From Parabacteroides sp. (GTDB taxonomy: Bacteria > Bacteroidota > Bacteroidia > Bacteroidales > Tannerellaceae), in NCBI GenBank assembly GCA_017481945.1, contig JAFUOJ010000006.1, forward strand, positions 1 to 64,000: a stretch of DNA of 64,000 nucleotides, written 5' to 3'. The notes under the pieces were generated by a model that searched no databases, was not told the origin of the DNA, and was given only the letters and a program-made list of their open reading frames with translations. A program made the translations under genes and the position numbers. Below, in pieces: positions 28,514 to 38,015 of this stretch (within the stretch, counting starts at the first letter, position 1; every line of letters starts with the position of its first letter).

Positions 28514-28544
28514 CAAATGTACACAGATTTTTAAGAACCCCCAA
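28514..28544 (-). promoter_or_regulatory. promoter of the ftsK-lolA-trxB run
   Basis: Minus strand TTGG (plus 28541-28544) and TACATTTG (plus 28514-28521), 19 bases apart. The implied transcript starts about 15-20 bases before the chosen ftsK ATG. Confidence 0.65.
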
Positions 28545-28650
28545 TTAGCGTCAAAGTATTTTTTATTAATTCAAGGACTTAATTACTCCGTGGGTTAATA
28601 ATTTGAAGTCAGTTAGGTAATAAATAAGTAAGCTTTTTTAGAAATTAAAA

Positions 28651-28666
28651 TATATTTGTACTTTTG
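28651..28666 (+). promoter_or_regulatory. promoter of the DUF5063 operon
   Basis: Two overlapping matches to TAnnTTTG: TATATTTG (28651-28658) and TACTTTTG (28659-28666), 40 bases before the ATG. No clear -33 element. Confidence 0.5.
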
Positions 28667-28705
28667 CAAAACTAACAAAAGAGCAAAAGATTACTATATA
28701 AAATC

Positions 28706-29257
28706 ATGATAGAAGAGAATAATCCAATATACGAGCGCAATACACTGGAATTTGTAACAGTTGCATTAGAATTCTGTACATTTGTTGAAAATGCCAGTCA
28801 AAGTTCTCTTTTAGAATTTGTAGATAAGGCAGTAAAGATATTACCCTTACTTTATTTAAAAGCAACACTTTTACCTAATGTAGAAGAGAATGAAGACATT
28901 GAACCAGAACAGACTGTTACTGAAGAGATGTATGAATCTGTTCGTTTTCAAATAGCAAATTTATTGGGCAGTAAAGATTCTTTTTTAGAAACATTCCATG
29001 CTGACATGCAATATAGTGACACACCTATTATTAGTTTCATTTCTGAAAACATAGCAGATGTCTATCAAGATATCGGTAATTTCATTTCATTGTTTAGACA
29101 AGGTAATGAGGATGTTATGCTGGAATCTATTGTTATATGCCATAACAATTTTCATCAATTTTGGGGACAACAATTATTAAATGCATTAAAGGCTCTTCAC
29201 GCTATCCGATATAATGACGAAGAATTGTCAAATATTAATGATGAGATAAAAGAATGA
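28706..29257 (+). CDS. DUF5063 family protein
   Basis: A 183-residue soluble, helix-rich, acidic protein without a signal peptide. It matches DUF5063 by its overall pattern: NTLEFVTVALEFCTFVENA, KAVKILPLLYLKATLLP, and the C-terminal CHNNFHQFWGQQLLNALKALH. Function unknown. It overlaps the next gene, a 3'-5' exonuclease, by 4 bp, a pairing conserved in Bacteroidales, so an accessory role in nucleic-acid processing is possible but unproven. Confidence 0.8.
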   Translation: MIEENNPIYERNTLEFVTVALEFCTFVENASQSSLLEFVDKAVKILPLLYLKATLLPNVEENEDIEPEQTVTEEMYESVRFQIANLLGSKDSFLETFHADMQYSDTPIISFISENIADVYQDIGNFISLFRQGNEDVMLESIVICHNNFHQFWGQQLLNALKALHAIRYNDEELSNINDEIKE

Positions 29258-29844
29258 TACAACAATATACACATTCTATAACGAAAGATGTAATATCTCA
29301 ACTTCCTATAGAAGAATTTATAGGACGAATCATTGTAATTGACACATTGCAAGATGCAGAAAAAGCAATTCGTTATCTATCTGAATTTCAAAAGGTAGGG
29401 TTTGACACAGAGACAAGGCCAAGTTTCAAGAAAGGACAGCACTACAAAATATCACTTATGCAAATATCAACAGACGAAGTCTGTTTTTTATTTCGATTAA
29501 ATAGAATAGATATTCCTGAGATCTTAGAAGATTTTTTAGCGAATAAAAATATTTTAAAAATAGGTCTTTCTTTACGTGATGACTTTGGAGCAATGCGAAA
29601 ACGCAAGAATATACAACCTGCCAATTTCTTAGATTTACAAACTTTTGTAGGTCAGTTTGGTATTGAAGATGCTAGTTTACAAAAAATATACGCTATTTTA
29701 TTTAACAAGAAAATATCAAAAGGGCAACGACTTAGTAATTGGGAAGCAGATATCCTTAGTGAGGCTCAAAAAAAATATGCAGCTCTCGATGCTTGGGCTT
29801 GTCTTAAAATATACAATAAATTGAACTATAATGAAGGAGTGTAA
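29254..29844 (+). CDS. 3'-5' exonuclease domain protein (RNase D/WRN-type DEDD)
   Basis: A 196-residue single-domain DnaQ-fold nuclease. DEDD motifs: GFDTETRPSF (Exo I, Asp and Glu), KIGLSLRDDFGAMRKR (Exo II, Asp), and KYAALDAWACLKIY (Exo III, Tyr...Asp, the DEDDy form). No HRDC or helicase part is present. It overlaps both neighbours (4 and 14 bp), making a tight three-gene operon with DUF5063 and an rRNA methyltransferase, which suggests RNA processing. Confidence 0.9.
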   Translation: MIQQYTHSITKDVISQLPIEEFIGRIIVIDTLQDAEKAIRYLSEFQKVGFDTETRPSFKKGQHYKISLMQISTDEVCFLFRLNRIDIPEILEDFLANKNILKIGLSLRDDFGAMRKRKNIQPANFLDLQTFVGQFGIEDASLQKIYAILFNKKISKGQRLSNWEADILSEAQKKYAALDAWACLKIYNKLNYNEGV

Positions 29845-31015
29845 AATATTTCTTAAACCGAGAAAAGAAGAATCCCTTTTACGATTTCATCCATGGGTTT
29901 TTTCTGGGGCAATTCAGTCTATTGAAGGAAAACCTGAAGAAGGAGATATAGTAGAAGTTTATGGAGCAAACCAACGTTTTTTAGGTATCGGACATTATCA
30001 AATAGGAAGCATTGCTGTACGCATTTTATCTTTTCAAAGCAAAGCAATTGATGTTTCTTTTTGGGAAGAACGAATTCGTATTGCTTATACCTTACGTCAA
30101 ACTTTAGGCTTAGCAGGAGTAAAGGACAACAATACATACCGATTAATTCATGGAGAAGGTGATAATCTTCCCGGATTAGTAATTGATATGTACTCTCACA
30201 CTGCTGTTATGCAAGCACATTCTGTAGGTATGCATTATGCTCGCCACCAGATTGCAGAGGCTTTAAAAACTGTTATAGGAAATTCTCTACAAAATATTTA
30301 TTATAAATCAGAAACAACTTTACCTTATAAGGCAAACTTAGGAAGTGAAGATGGTTATTTATACGGAGGAGAAGTAGAGGATATTGCATTAGAAAACGGT
30401 TTAAAATTTTGTGTCGATTGGCAAAAAGGACAAAAAACGGGTTTCTTCGTCGATCAAAGAGAGAACCGTTCTTTATTAGAACATTATGCAAAAGATCGCT
30501 CCGTCCTAAATATGTTTTGTTACACAGGAGGATTTTCATTTTATGCAATGCGTGGAGGAGCAAAAATTGTACATTCTGTAGATAGTTCTGCCAAAGCCAT
30601 TTCTCTGACAAACAAAAACGTAGAACTTAATTTTCCAGGAGATCCACGTCACGAAGCTTATGCTGAAGACGCATTTAAATATTTAGAAAGAATGGGGAGT
30701 AATTATGATTTAATAATTCTTGACCCACCAGCCTTTGCAAAACACAAAAACGTTTTGCGTAATGCCTTACAAGGATATCGAAAATTAAATGCAATCGCTT
30801 TTGAAAAGATCAAACCAGGTGGTATTTTATTTACTTTTTCTTGCTCTCAGGTTGTTAGTAAAGAGAACTTTCGTTTAGCTGTATTTAGTGCTGCTGCTCA
30901 ATCTGGGCGTAGCGTTCGTATTTTACATCAACTAACGCAACCAGCAGATCATCCTATAAACATTTATCATCCGGAAGGAGAATATTTAAAAGGTTTGGTT
31001 CTTTACGTTGAATAA
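29831..31015 (+). CDS. rlmI: RlmI-like 23S rRNA cytosine-C5 methyltransferase
   Basis: A 394-residue class I SAM methyltransferase. The N-terminal PUA-type RNA-binding domain covers residues 1-75 (RFHPWVFSGAIQSIEGKPEE). The EEHEE/RNase-H-like middle is followed by the Rossmann domain with GQKTGFFVDQRENR, SVLNMFCYTGGFSFYAM (SAM motif I) and DLIILDPPAFAKHK (motif IV), ending with the catalytic-Cys-containing FSCSQVV. E. coli RlmI methylates C1962. The start overlaps the exonuclease gene by 14 bp. Confidence 0.9.
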   Translation: MKECKIFLKPRKEESLLRFHPWVFSGAIQSIEGKPEEGDIVEVYGANQRFLGIGHYQIGSIAVRILSFQSKAIDVSFWEERIRIAYTLRQTLGLAGVKDNNTYRLIHGEGDNLPGLVIDMYSHTAVMQAHSVGMHYARHQIAEALKTVIGNSLQNIYYKSETTLPYKANLGSEDGYLYGGEVEDIALENGLKFCVDWQKGQKTGFFVDQRENRSLLEHYAKDRSVLNMFCYTGGFSFYAMRGGAKIVHSVDSSAKAISLTNKNVELNFPGDPRHEAYAEDAFKYLERMGSNYDLIILDPPAFAKHKNVLRNALQGYRKLNAIAFEKIKPGGILFTFSCSQVVSKENFRLAVFSAAAQSGRSVRILHQLTQPADHPINIYHPEGEYLKGLVLYVE

Positions 31016-31070
31016 AACATCTGCTTTAGCGATATTTAATAAAGGTAGGAAGAATTTATATACGGAAATA

Positions 31071-31101
31071 TTTCTTTATTTCACAATAGGTTGTACCTTT
31101 G
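31071..31101 (+). promoter_or_regulatory. mdh promoter
   Basis: TTTC (31071-31074), a 19-base spacer, then TACCTTTG (31094-31101). The mdh ATG is 56 bases downstream. Confidence 0.6.
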
Positions 31102-31156
31102 TATCGAAATTTAAAGAAACAATTATTATAAGTAAAACAATAAAACTTATTTGTTT

Positions 31157-32098
31157 ATGTCTAAAGTAACAGTAGTTGGCGCCGGTAATGTAGGTGCTAC
31201 TTGCGCAAACGTTCTTGCCTTCAATGAAGTGGCAGACGAAGTTGTAATGCTTGACGTTAAGGAAGGTGTTTCCGAAGGTAAAGCAATGGATATGATGCAG
31301 ACTGCACAATTGCTTGGTTTCGATAGCACAATTGTAGGTTGCACAAACGACTACGAAAAAACAGCAAATTCAGATGTTGTTGTTATCACTTCTGGTATTC
31401 CTCGTAAACCGGGTATGACTCGTGAAGAGTTGATTGGTGTTAACGCTGGTATCGTAAAAAGCGTAGCTCAGAATATTCTTAAGTATTCTCCAAACGCTAT
31501 TTTAGTAGTTATTTCCAATCCAATGGATACAATGACCTATTTGGCATTGAAGTCTTTAGGATTACCAAAAAACCGAATTATCGGTATGGGTGGTGCTTTG
31601 GATAGCTCTCGTTTCAAATATTTCTTATCTCAGGCTTTAGGTTGCAATGCCAACGAAGTTGAAGGTATGGTAATTGGTGGACATGGTGATACTACAATGA
31701 TTCCATTGGCTCGTTTAGCTACATATAAAGGTCAGCCTGTTAGCACATTATTAAGCGCAGATAAGTTACAAGAAATCGTTGCTTCTACAATGGTTGGAGG
31801 TGCAACATTAACTAAATTATTAGGAACTTCAGCTTGGTATGCACCAGGTGCAGCAGGAGCATACGTTGTAGAATCTATTATTCACAACCAGAAAAAGATG
31901 ATTCCTTGCTCTGTATACTTGGAAGGTGAATATGGCCAATCAGATCTTTGCATTGGAGTTCCTGTTATCTTAGGAAAGAATGGTATCGAAAAGATCGTTG
32001 AATTAGATTTAACAGCAGAAGAAAAAGAACTTTTTGCTAAGAGTGCAGAAGCTGTACATAAAACTAATGCAGCATTGAAAGAAGTAGGAGCTTTATAA
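31157..32098 (+). CDS. mdh: malate dehydrogenase (LDH-like type)
   Basis: A 313-residue NAD-dependent enzyme interconverting malate and oxaloacetate; in Bacteroidales it serves the reductive fumarate/succinate branch. The ATG at 31157 is chosen over a TTG two codons upstream. The nucleotide fold is VGAGNVGATCAN (7-18). Substrate-binding Arg residues sit in SGIPRKPGMTRE (R83, R89) and R152; the catalytic pair is D149 and H176 (GGHGDTT). Arg at the specificity loop argues for malate over lactate. A perfect 18-bp-stem terminator follows. Confidence 0.95.
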   Translation: MSKVTVVGAGNVGATCANVLAFNEVADEVVMLDVKEGVSEGKAMDMMQTAQLLGFDSTIVGCTNDYEKTANSDVVVITSGIPRKPGMTREELIGVNAGIVKSVAQNILKYSPNAILVVISNPMDTMTYLALKSLGLPKNRIIGMGGALDSSRFKYFLSQALGCNANEVEGMVIGGHGDTTMIPLARLATYKGQPVSTLLSADKLQEIVASTMVGGATLTKLLGTSAWYAPGAAGAYVVESIIHNQKKMIPCSVYLEGEYGQSDLCIGVPVILGKNGIEKIVELDLTAEEKELFAKSAEAVHKTNAALKEVGAL

Positions 32099-32110
32099 TC
32101 AAAAGTTTTT

Positions 32111-32158
32111 ATAAAAACAAAAGAGAGCCGTTAAATAACAGCTCTCTTTTGTTTTTAT
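32111..32158 (+). terminator. mdh terminator
   Basis: A perfect 18-bp stem, ATAAAAACAAAAGAGAGC (32111-32128) with its complement (32141-32158), ending in a T-rich arm; starts 12 bases after the mdh stop. Confidence 0.9.
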
Positions 32159-32246
32159 AAAGATTCACATTAAAAATCGACACAAATTTGTTTTTCCAGT
32201 AAAATATCCTAACTTTACGGCATATATAATCATAAATATATTTTAT

Positions 32247-32885
32247 ATGGAACCAAAGTTTATGATATCAGAGGTTTTCCAAACCTCATGGAAACACACT
32301 AAATCTCAAATTTGGGTATTAGCAGGATTACTAATTGGGTTCTGCATTCTATCTTTAATACTCGAGTTACTCGGCATGCCCGCTCAAGGATCAACAGCTG
32401 GTAAAATTATTGTTAGTCTAATCAGTATTCTCATTTCATCTATTTTTGCATTGGGATATACAAAGAATATGTTTCAGACATTAGATGGTGAAGAGCCTCA
32501 ATTCTCAGCATATGGACAACAATCTCGTAAGGCCATTACTTATTTTGTTGCTAATTTTATCTACGCAATACTTGTTTTATTAGGTTTAGCCTTATTAATT
32601 ATACCTGGTATTTATATTGGTATCCGTCTCCAATTTTATTCAGCGTTTATCGTTGAAGAAAATTGTGGAATCATTGATTCCCTGCAAAAAAGTTGGAAAC
32701 TGACACAAGGTCAAGCCATGCCTCTATTTTTATTAGCATTAACAATGTTAGGTATTAGCATTATAGGCATAATACTTTTCTTTATAGGAATATTTATAGC
32801 CATTCCATTAGTTAGTATGATGCAATGCTACGTATTCAGAAAATTAAATACCGTATCGATAGAGACAGTACAAATAGAATTGTAA
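32247..32885 (+). CDS. integral membrane protein, function unknown
   Basis: A 212-residue protein with about five TM segments and a soluble-looking opening EVFQTSWKHTKSQIW. Glycine- and isoleucine-rich helices with PGIYIGIRLQFYSAFIVEEN and DSLQKSWKLTQGQ recall the DUF975/glycerophosphodiesterase-membrane-domain-like families, which share this repeated xSWKxT pattern (once near each half). I cannot assign a function. It is monocistronic, between two strong terminators. Confidence 0.75.
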   Translation: MEPKFMISEVFQTSWKHTKSQIWVLAGLLIGFCILSLILELLGMPAQGSTAGKIIVSLISILISSIFALGYTKNMFQTLDGEEPQFSAYGQQSRKAITYFVANFIYAILVLLGLALLIIPGIYIGIRLQFYSAFIVEENCGIIDSLQKSWKLTQGQAMPLFLLALTMLGISIIGIILFFIGIFIAIPLVSMMQCYVFRKLNTVSIETVQIEL

Positions 32886-32892
32886 TATAAAA

Positions 32893-32936
32893 AGCTCCAT
32901 GCTCATCTATTTTTCCTAGAGCATGGAGTTTTTTTT
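32893..32936 (+). terminator. terminator of the membrane-protein gene
   Basis: CTCCATGCTC (32895-32904) pairs with GAGCATGGAG (32919-32928), followed by eight T. It lies 10 bases after the stop. Confidence 0.9.
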
Positions 32937-33113
32937 CATGCCTAAGGAGGAAAAAATCTTACGGCAATAATATATTAGAAAACATAAAAAATTATTTTTC
33001 TCATTTTTTCTTTTCGTTTGACAAATAAAACCTCTATTTTTGAATTCGTATATGCTACTTAGTACGCATTATTTACAATAAAGAAATATCACAATTTTAA
33101 ATAATAAAAAAAC

Positions 33114-33926
33114 ATGGCTAATTTATTTTGCGTTAAAGACAAAGTTGTCATTATTACCGGCGGAGCCGGAATCCTTGGTAAAGGAATTGCAGGTCATTTG
33201 GCTGAAGAAGGAGCTAAAGTAGTTATCCTAGACCGTGCAGCTGAGATTGGAGAACAAGTTGTAGCTGATATCAAAGCTAAAGGTGGAGAAGCGAGTTTCT
33301 TCTTAACAGATGTTTTGAATAAAGACGTTTTAGAACAAAATAAAAAAGATATTCTTGAAAAGTACGGTCGTATCGACGCACTATTAAATGCAGCCGGTGG
33401 TAACATGGCTGGAGCAACAATCGGTCCTGATAGTACAATCTTTGATTTAAATATTGATGCTTTCCGAAAAGTAGTTGATTTAAATTTATTTGGAACAGTT
33501 CTTCCGACAATGGTATTTGCAGACGTAATGGCTCAACAAAAAGAAGGTGCTATTGTTAACTTTTCTTCTGAATCTGCATTACGTCCATTGACTCGTGTCG
33601 TTGGTTACGGCGCAGCAAAAGCTGCTATATCTAACTTGACAAAATACTTGGCTGGAGAATTAGCTATTAAATTTGGAGAAGGCTTACGTGTAAACGCAAT
33701 TGCTCCTGGTTTCTTTTTAACTGAGCAAAACCGTACATTAATGACTAATCCTGATGGTTCTTACACACCACGTGCAGAATCAGTCATTGCTCACACTCCA
33801 TTTAGACGTTTAGGATCTCCTGAAGAATTATTCGGAACAATTCAATATCTAATTAGTGACGCTTCTAAGTTTGTAACAGGAACAATCGCTATTGTAGATG
33901 GTGGTTTTGACGCATTTTCAATCTAA
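33114..33926 (+). CDS. SDR-family D-mannonate oxidoreductase (fructuronate reductase)
   Basis: A 270-residue short-chain dehydrogenase. The cofactor motif is TGGAGILGKG (15-24), followed by an NxAG-like motif (LLNAAGGNM), catalytic Ser in NFSSESA and YGAAK (Tyr-x3-Lys). The acidic residue after beta-2 (ILDRA) suggests NAD preference. The substrate is deduced from the next gene, mannonate dehydratase, 18 bases downstream: this enzyme would reduce fructuronate to mannonate. It replaces the unrelated long-chain UxuB of enterobacteria. No hexuronate isomerase or KDG kinase is in the window. Confidence 0.85.
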   Translation: MANLFCVKDKVVIITGGAGILGKGIAGHLAEEGAKVVILDRAAEIGEQVVADIKAKGGEASFFLTDVLNKDVLEQNKKDILEKYGRIDALLNAAGGNMAGATIGPDSTIFDLNIDAFRKVVDLNLFGTVLPTMVFADVMAQQKEGAIVNFSSESALRPLTRVVGYGAAKAAISNLTKYLAGELAIKFGEGLRVNAIAPGFFLTEQNRTLMTNPDGSYTPRAESVIAHTPFRRLGSPEELFGTIQYLISDASKFVTGTIAIVDGGFDAFSI

Positions 33927-33944
33927 TTAAAACAAGATTTTATT

Positions 33945-35120
33945 ATGTATTTATGTGAACAAACTTGGCGCTGGTATGGTCCAAATGATCCAGTTAGTCT
34001 ATCTGATATTTGCCAAGCAGGTGCAACCGGAATTGTAAATGCCTTACATCATATTCCTAATGGTGAAGTATGGACTATTGAAGAAATCCAGAAAAGAAAA
34101 GACATGATCGAAGCTGCCGGTTTACGCTGGAGTGTAGTAGAAAGTGTCCCTGTACACGAGCACATTAAAACTCAAACAGGTGATTTTCAAAAATACATTG
34201 AAAACTACAAGCAAAGTATCCGTAATTTAGCAGCATGTGATATTAAAGTTATCACATATAACTTCATGCCTGTATTAGACTGGACACGAACAAATTTAGC
34301 TTATACTATGCCTGATGGTTCAAAAGCTTTACGCTTTGAACGTGCTGCATTTATGGCTTTCGATCTTTACATCTTAAAACGTCCTGCTGCCGAGCAAGAT
34401 TATACAGAAGAAGAAAAAGCAATTGCAAAAGCTCGTTTCGAAGAAATGAGTGAAGATGATAAAGCTTTACTCGTTCGGAATATGATTGCAGGTCTACCTG
34501 GTTCAGAAGAAAGTTTCACTTTGGAACAGTTCCAAGCTGAATTAGATCGTTACAAAGATATTGACGCTGAAAAGCTTCGTGCAAATCTAATCTATTTCTT
34601 AAAAGAAATTACTCCTGTTGCAGATGAAGTTGGAGCACGAATGGTTATTCATCCTGATGATCCTCCTTATCCAATTCTTGGTTTACCTCGTATTTTAAGT
34701 ACAGAAGAAGATTTCTTAAAACTAATTGAAGCTGTACCTAACAAGAGTAATGGTCTATGCCTCTGCACAGGTTCATTTGGTGTACGTGCTGATAATGATT
34801 TAGCAGGAATGATGAGACGTTTTGCAGATCGTATCGACTTCGTTCATATCCGTAGCACAAAACGTGATGAGGCTGGAAACTTCTATGAAGCTAATTTATT
34901 AGAAGGAGATGTCAACGTATACGAAGTAATGAAGGCTTTCTTGGAAATTCAACAACAACGTGGTTGCTCTATTGCTATGCGTCCAGATCATGGTCATCAG
35001 ATGATTGATGATTTACACAAGAAAACTAATCCGGGTTATTCTTGTATCGGTCGTTTACGTAGTTTAGCAGAATTACGTGGATTAGAATTAGGTATAGCTC
35101 GTTCTTTATTTCAAGACTAA
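33945..35120 (+). CDS. uxuA: D-mannonate dehydratase
   Basis: A 391-residue TIM-barrel enzyme removing water from D-mannonate to give 2-keto-3-deoxygluconate in the glucuronate pathway. Family signatures: [15 protein letters not shown] at the N-terminus, [41 protein letters not shown], and metal ligands in [19 protein letters not shown] and [12 protein letters not shown]. Length is normal. It is cotranscribed with the SDR gene and closed by a strong terminator. Confidence 0.97.
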   Translation: MYLCEQTWRWYGPNDPVSLSDICQAGATGIVNALHHIPNGEVWTIEEIQKRKDMIEAAGLRWSVVESVPVHEHIKTQTGDFQKYIENYKQSIRNLAACDIKVITYNFMPVLDWTRTNLAYTMPDGSKALRFERAAFMAFDLYILKRPAAEQDYTEEEKAIAKARFEEMSEDDKALLVRNMIAGLPGSEESFTLEQFQAELDRYKDIDAEKLRANLIYFLKEITPVADEVGARMVIHPDDPPYPILGLPRILSTEEDFLKLIEAVPNKSNGLCLCTGSFGVRADNDLAGMMRRFADRIDFVHIRSTKRDEAGNFYEANLLEGDVNVYEVMKAFLEIQQQRGCSIAMRPDHGHQMIDDLHKKTNPGYSCIGRLRSLAELRGLELGIARSLFQD

Positions 35121-35144
35121 TAAAGAATAACAAAATGTTTAAAT

Positions 35145-35183
35145 AGAGAGGTCTTCACAACAAATTGAAGACCTCTCTTTCTT
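35145..35183 (+). terminator. uxuA terminator
   Basis: A perfect 13-bp stem AGAGAGGTCTTCA (35145-35157) / TGAAGACCTCTCT (35166-35178) followed by TTCTT. Confidence 0.9.
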
Positions 35184-35267
35184 AAAATCCATAAGAAAAC
35201 AATTCTAAAAGAATCAGAATGATACAAAAACTATAAAAAAGAAGAGACAGATTTAAACGTTTTTCCA

Positions 35268-35275
35268 TACCTTTG
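35268..35275 (+). promoter_or_regulatory. -7 element of the M23 peptidase gene
   Basis: TACCTTTG, 17 bases before the chosen ATG at 35293; this also rules out the GTG at 35278 as the start. Confidence 0.55.
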
Positions 35276-35292
35276 CAGTGCAAATAATTTAC

Positions 35293-36153
35293 ATGATGTC
35301 AAAGTTCCAATATAGTTTAATATTTATTCTTTCAATATTTATTTTCTCGGCTTGTCATTCTTTATGGACAACGCAAGCGCAACATAATATTCCCAGACAG
35401 GAATCCATTATAACATTACCTACAACAGAAGTACCTCTCCCTGCTGTAGATTTTTCTTTTATATTTCCTCAAAAACCGGAATTAAGCAATCCGATTTCAC
35501 CTCGTAAAAATATTACAACCAATTTTTCAGCACGAGAAAAGAATGAAGTTGCAGCTATTGACCCATTATTAATGGCCGAAGGGAATACTATATTAATCGA
35601 TTTAAGTCAAATACAAAAAGAGGATTACTCATTTCCTTTACCCGGAGCAAAATTAATATCTCCCTATGCTGGACGTAGAAAACATCACTCTGGAGTAGAC
35701 TTAAAGACACATGCACATGACACAATTGTATCTGCATTTGACGGCATAGTTCGTTTATCTAAACCCTACTATGCTTATGGTAATGTTATTGTAGTTCGCC
35801 ATTATAACGGATTAGAAACCGTATACAGTCATAATTTTAAAAACTTTGTAAAGCCGGGAGACGAAGTAAAAGCAGGTCAACCCATTGCTTTAACAGGACG
35901 TACAGGACGTGCTACAACAGAACATTTACATTTCGAAGTTCGAGTGAATGGGCAACATTTTAATCCTAATATATTCTTCAATTTTGAAGAGCGAACATTA
36001 AACAATGATTGTTTAGTATTTACAAAAAGCGGGAATAAATTAGCAGTTGAATCAATAAAGCCCATGCCTCATCAATTAGCTGGCGAATATTCTCCGGTCT
36101 CCACATCTCAAAATAAGAATAATTCAGTGGAAGAAAAGAAGTCTAATGGATAA
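35293..36153 (+). CDS. M23-family (LytM) peptidoglycan endopeptidase, lipoprotein
   Basis: A 286-residue protein from the ATG at 35293 (the next codon is also ATG). A lipoprotein signal ends at FIFSACHS. After about 110 linker residues comes the LytM domain: PLPGAKLISPYAGRRKHHSGVDL supplies the first His and Asp zinc ligands, and EHLHFEV supplies the HxH pair, so the active site looks complete. It should cleave peptidoglycan cross-bridges in the periplasm. An additional ~45-residue tail after the domain is Ser/Asn-rich. No LysM domain is seen. Confidence 0.88.
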   Translation: MMSKFQYSLIFILSIFIFSACHSLWTTQAQHNIPRQESIITLPTTEVPLPAVDFSFIFPQKPELSNPISPRKNITTNFSAREKNEVAAIDPLLMAEGNTILIDLSQIQKEDYSFPLPGAKLISPYAGRRKHHSGVDLKTHAHDTIVSAFDGIVRLSKPYYAYGNVIVVRHYNGLETVYSHNFKNFVKPGDEVKAGQPIALTGRTGRATTEHLHFEVRVNGQHFNPNIFFNFEERTLNNDCLVFTKSGNKLAVESIKPMPHQLAGEYSPVSTSQNKNNSVEEKKSNG

Positions 36154-36233
36154 ACTTACAATAACCATAGACTTTTTATATAGCTCATTATCAATCTAAC
36201 ACAAAAAATATTGAAAAATATATTCGTTTTCTG

Positions 36234-36264
36234 TTGCATATTTCAAATAAAGCATGTACTTTTG
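36234..36264 (+). promoter_or_regulatory. promoter of the tRNA-Asp pair
   Basis: TTG (36234-36236), a 20-base spacer and TACTTTTG (36257-36264), 41 bases before the first tRNA. The rest of the 525-bp gap between 36154 and 36678 holds only the two tRNAs, their terminator and the hisH promoter. Confidence 0.65.
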
Positions 36265-36305
36265 CAACGCAATTCAGAGGAATAGCAGTTTAAACAAGAA
36301 ATTTT

Positions 36306-36379
36306 GGTCCGGTAGTTCAGCTGGTTAGAATACATGCCTGTCACGCATGGGGTCGCGGGTTCGAGTCCCGTCCGGACCG
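36306..36379 (+). tRNA. tRNA-Asp (GTC), first copy
   Basis: A 74-nt cloverleaf: acceptor GGTCCGG/CCGGACC with discriminator G, D arm GTTCAGCTGGTTAGAATAC, anticodon stem CATGC/GCATG with loop CTGTCAC (anticodon GTC), T arm CGGGTTCGAGTCCCG. CCA is not encoded. Confidence 0.96.
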
Positions 36380-36391
36380 CACAATATAATT

Positions 36392-36465
36392 GGTGCGTTA
36401 GTTCAGCTGGTTAGAATACATGCCTGTCACGCATGGGGTCACGGGTTCGAGTCCCGTACGCACCG
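36392..36465 (+). tRNA. tRNA-Asp (GTC), second copy
   Basis: A 74-nt tRNA 12 bases after the first. D arm, anticodon arm and most of the T arm are identical to copy one, but the acceptor is GGTGCGT/ACGCACC. The compensated acceptor difference indicates both are functional, with the stem diverged in a paired fashion. Confidence 0.96.
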
Positions 36466-36470
36466 CAAAA

Positions 36471-36507
36471 AAGTCCTAAAGTTTTTCGCTTTAGGACTTT
36501 TTCTTTT
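36471..36507 (+). terminator. terminator of the tRNA-Asp pair
   Basis: AAGTCCTAAAG (36471-36481) pairs with CTTTAGGACTT (36489-36499), followed by a T-rich run; starts 5 bases after the second tRNA. Confidence 0.9.
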
Positions 36508-36644
36508 TATCAAACAATAAACAAAGCCCTATTTATTAGAAAAGTATTCATACGAACTTATTTCAAACCTATCCAGATTATCACAAATCCAATCTATTCT
36601 ACAACTTTTCATAAAGCAGACATTCATATGTCATGATATTTTGT

Positions 36645-36652
36645 TAGTTTTG
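36645..36652 (+). promoter_or_regulatory. -7 element of the his operon
   Basis: TAGTTTTG, 27 bases before the hisH ATG. No leader-peptide attenuator of the enterobacterial type is visible: the gap has no short His-rich frame or paired hairpins. Confidence 0.5.
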
Positions 36653-36678
36653 CAACTCATTATAAAAACGAAGAATAA

Positions 36679-37269
36679 ATGGATGTTGCCATTGTCAAAT
36701 ATAACGCAGGAAATATCTACTCTGTAAATTACGCACTGAAAAGATTAGGAATCGAAGCAACTATTACAGCCGATCCAGAATTACTAAACAAGGCTGACAA
36801 AGTTATCTTTCCAGGCGTTGGAGAAGCAGAGACAACAATGAACTATTTAAAAGAACAAAAACTGGATGTTATCATCAAAAATTTGAAACAACCGGTTTTA
36901 GGAATCTGTTTAGGTATGCAATTAATGTGTCGTTATTCTGAAGAAGGAGATGTCAATTGTTTAGGAATATTCGATACTGATGTAAAACGCTTCATTCCTC
37001 AAAAGCACGAAGATAAAGTTCCCCATATGGGTTGGAATACCATCACTCAAGTTAAAGATGGTTTGTTCAACGCTGAATTAGAGAACCAATTTGTATATTT
37101 TGTTCACAGCTACTATGTTCCTGTCAATGAATTTACGGCTGCGACAACAGAATACATCCATCCGTTCAGCGCTTCTTTGCATAAAGATAATTTCTACGCT
37201 ACTCAATTCCACCCTGAAAAGAGTGGTTCTGTAGGTGAAATCATACTCAATAACTTCTTAAAACTATAA
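36679..37269 (+). CDS. hisH: imidazole glycerol phosphate synthase, glutaminase subunit
   Basis: A 196-residue class I glutamine amidotransferase that feeds ammonia to HisF. The nucleophile elbow is GICLGMQ (Cys), and the His-Glu of the triad lies in TQFHPEKSG. The N-terminus [14 protein letters not shown] is typical. Length is normal. First gene of hisH-hisA-hisF-hisIE; 8 bases separate it from hisA. Confidence 0.97.
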   Translation: MDVAIVKYNAGNIYSVNYALKRLGIEATITADPELLNKADKVIFPGVGEAETTMNYLKEQKLDVIIKNLKQPVLGICLGMQLMCRYSEEGDVNCLGIFDTDVKRFIPQKHEDKVPHMGWNTITQVKDGLFNAELENQFVYFVHSYYVPVNEFTAATTEYIHPFSASLHKDNFYATQFHPEKSGSVGEIILNNFLKL

Positions 37270-37277
37270 AATCAAAT

Positions 37278-38000
37278 ATGATAGAGTTGATTCCAGCAAT
37301 AGATTTAATCGAGGGGAAATGCGTACGTCTGACTCAAGGGGATTACGATACCAAAAAGATTTATAACGAGGATCCATTAGAAGTAGCTAAAATGTTCGAG
37401 GATTATGGTATTCGCCGACTACATGTAGTCGATTTGGACGGTGCTCGTCAAGGTCGAATCATCAATTATCGCACTTTAGAACGATTAGCAACTCGTACCT
37501 CTTTGATTATAGATTTCGGAGGAGGATTGAAACAAGATGGAGATTTAGAAATAGCATTTGAAAGCGGAGCCCAAATGGTTACCGGAGGAAGTATAGCAGT
37601 TAAGAATCCAGAGATATTTACCTCCTGGATATCTAAGTTCGGCTCCAATAAAATCATTTTAGGTGCAGACGCAAAAAATAAGAAGATTGCTATTAGCGGA
37701 TGGGATGAGACAACCAACCAAGAGCTTATTCCATTCATTCAATCTTACAAAGAGAAAGGGATCACTAAAACAATCTGTACCGACATCAGTCGAGACGGCA
37801 TGTTACAAGGTCCAGCTATCGAGCTATACAAAGAGATTCAGGAACAAATACCTCAACTTTACGTTATTGCCAGTGGAGGTGTTAGTTCTCTACAAGATAT
37901 TGAGAAATTAGCAGAAGCGGGAATCCCTGCCGTCATTTTTGGTAAAGCCATTTATGAAGGGAAGATACAGTTAAAGGATTTAATCCGTTTCAACGAATAA
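37278..38000 (+). CDS. hisA: phosphoribosylformimino-5-aminoimidazole carboxamide ribotide isomerase
   Basis: A 240-residue TIM barrel catalysing the Amadori rearrangement of ProFAR to PRFAR. The opening [19 protein letters not shown] includes the catalytic Asp, VVDLDGAR follows, and the second-half Asp is in [13 protein letters not shown]. The two phosphate-binding loops (DFGGGLK and ASGGVSS) show the half-barrel symmetry. Between hisH and hisF. Confidence 0.97.
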   Translation: MIELIPAIDLIEGKCVRLTQGDYDTKKIYNEDPLEVAKMFEDYGIRRLHVVDLDGARQGRIINYRTLERLATRTSLIIDFGGGLKQDGDLEIAFESGAQMVTGGSIAVKNPEIFTSWISKFGSNKIILGADAKNKKIAISGWDETTNQELIPFIQSYKEKGITKTICTDISRDGMLQGPAIELYKEIQEQIPQLYVIASGGVSSLQDIEKLAEAGIPAVIFGKAIYEGKIQLKDLIRFNE

Positions 38001-38015
38001 AAGAGTCATTAAGAT

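Noticed and set aside
28491-28544. Upstream start for ftsK
   Set aside because: The -7 promoter box lies inside this stretch, so the transcript would start after it.
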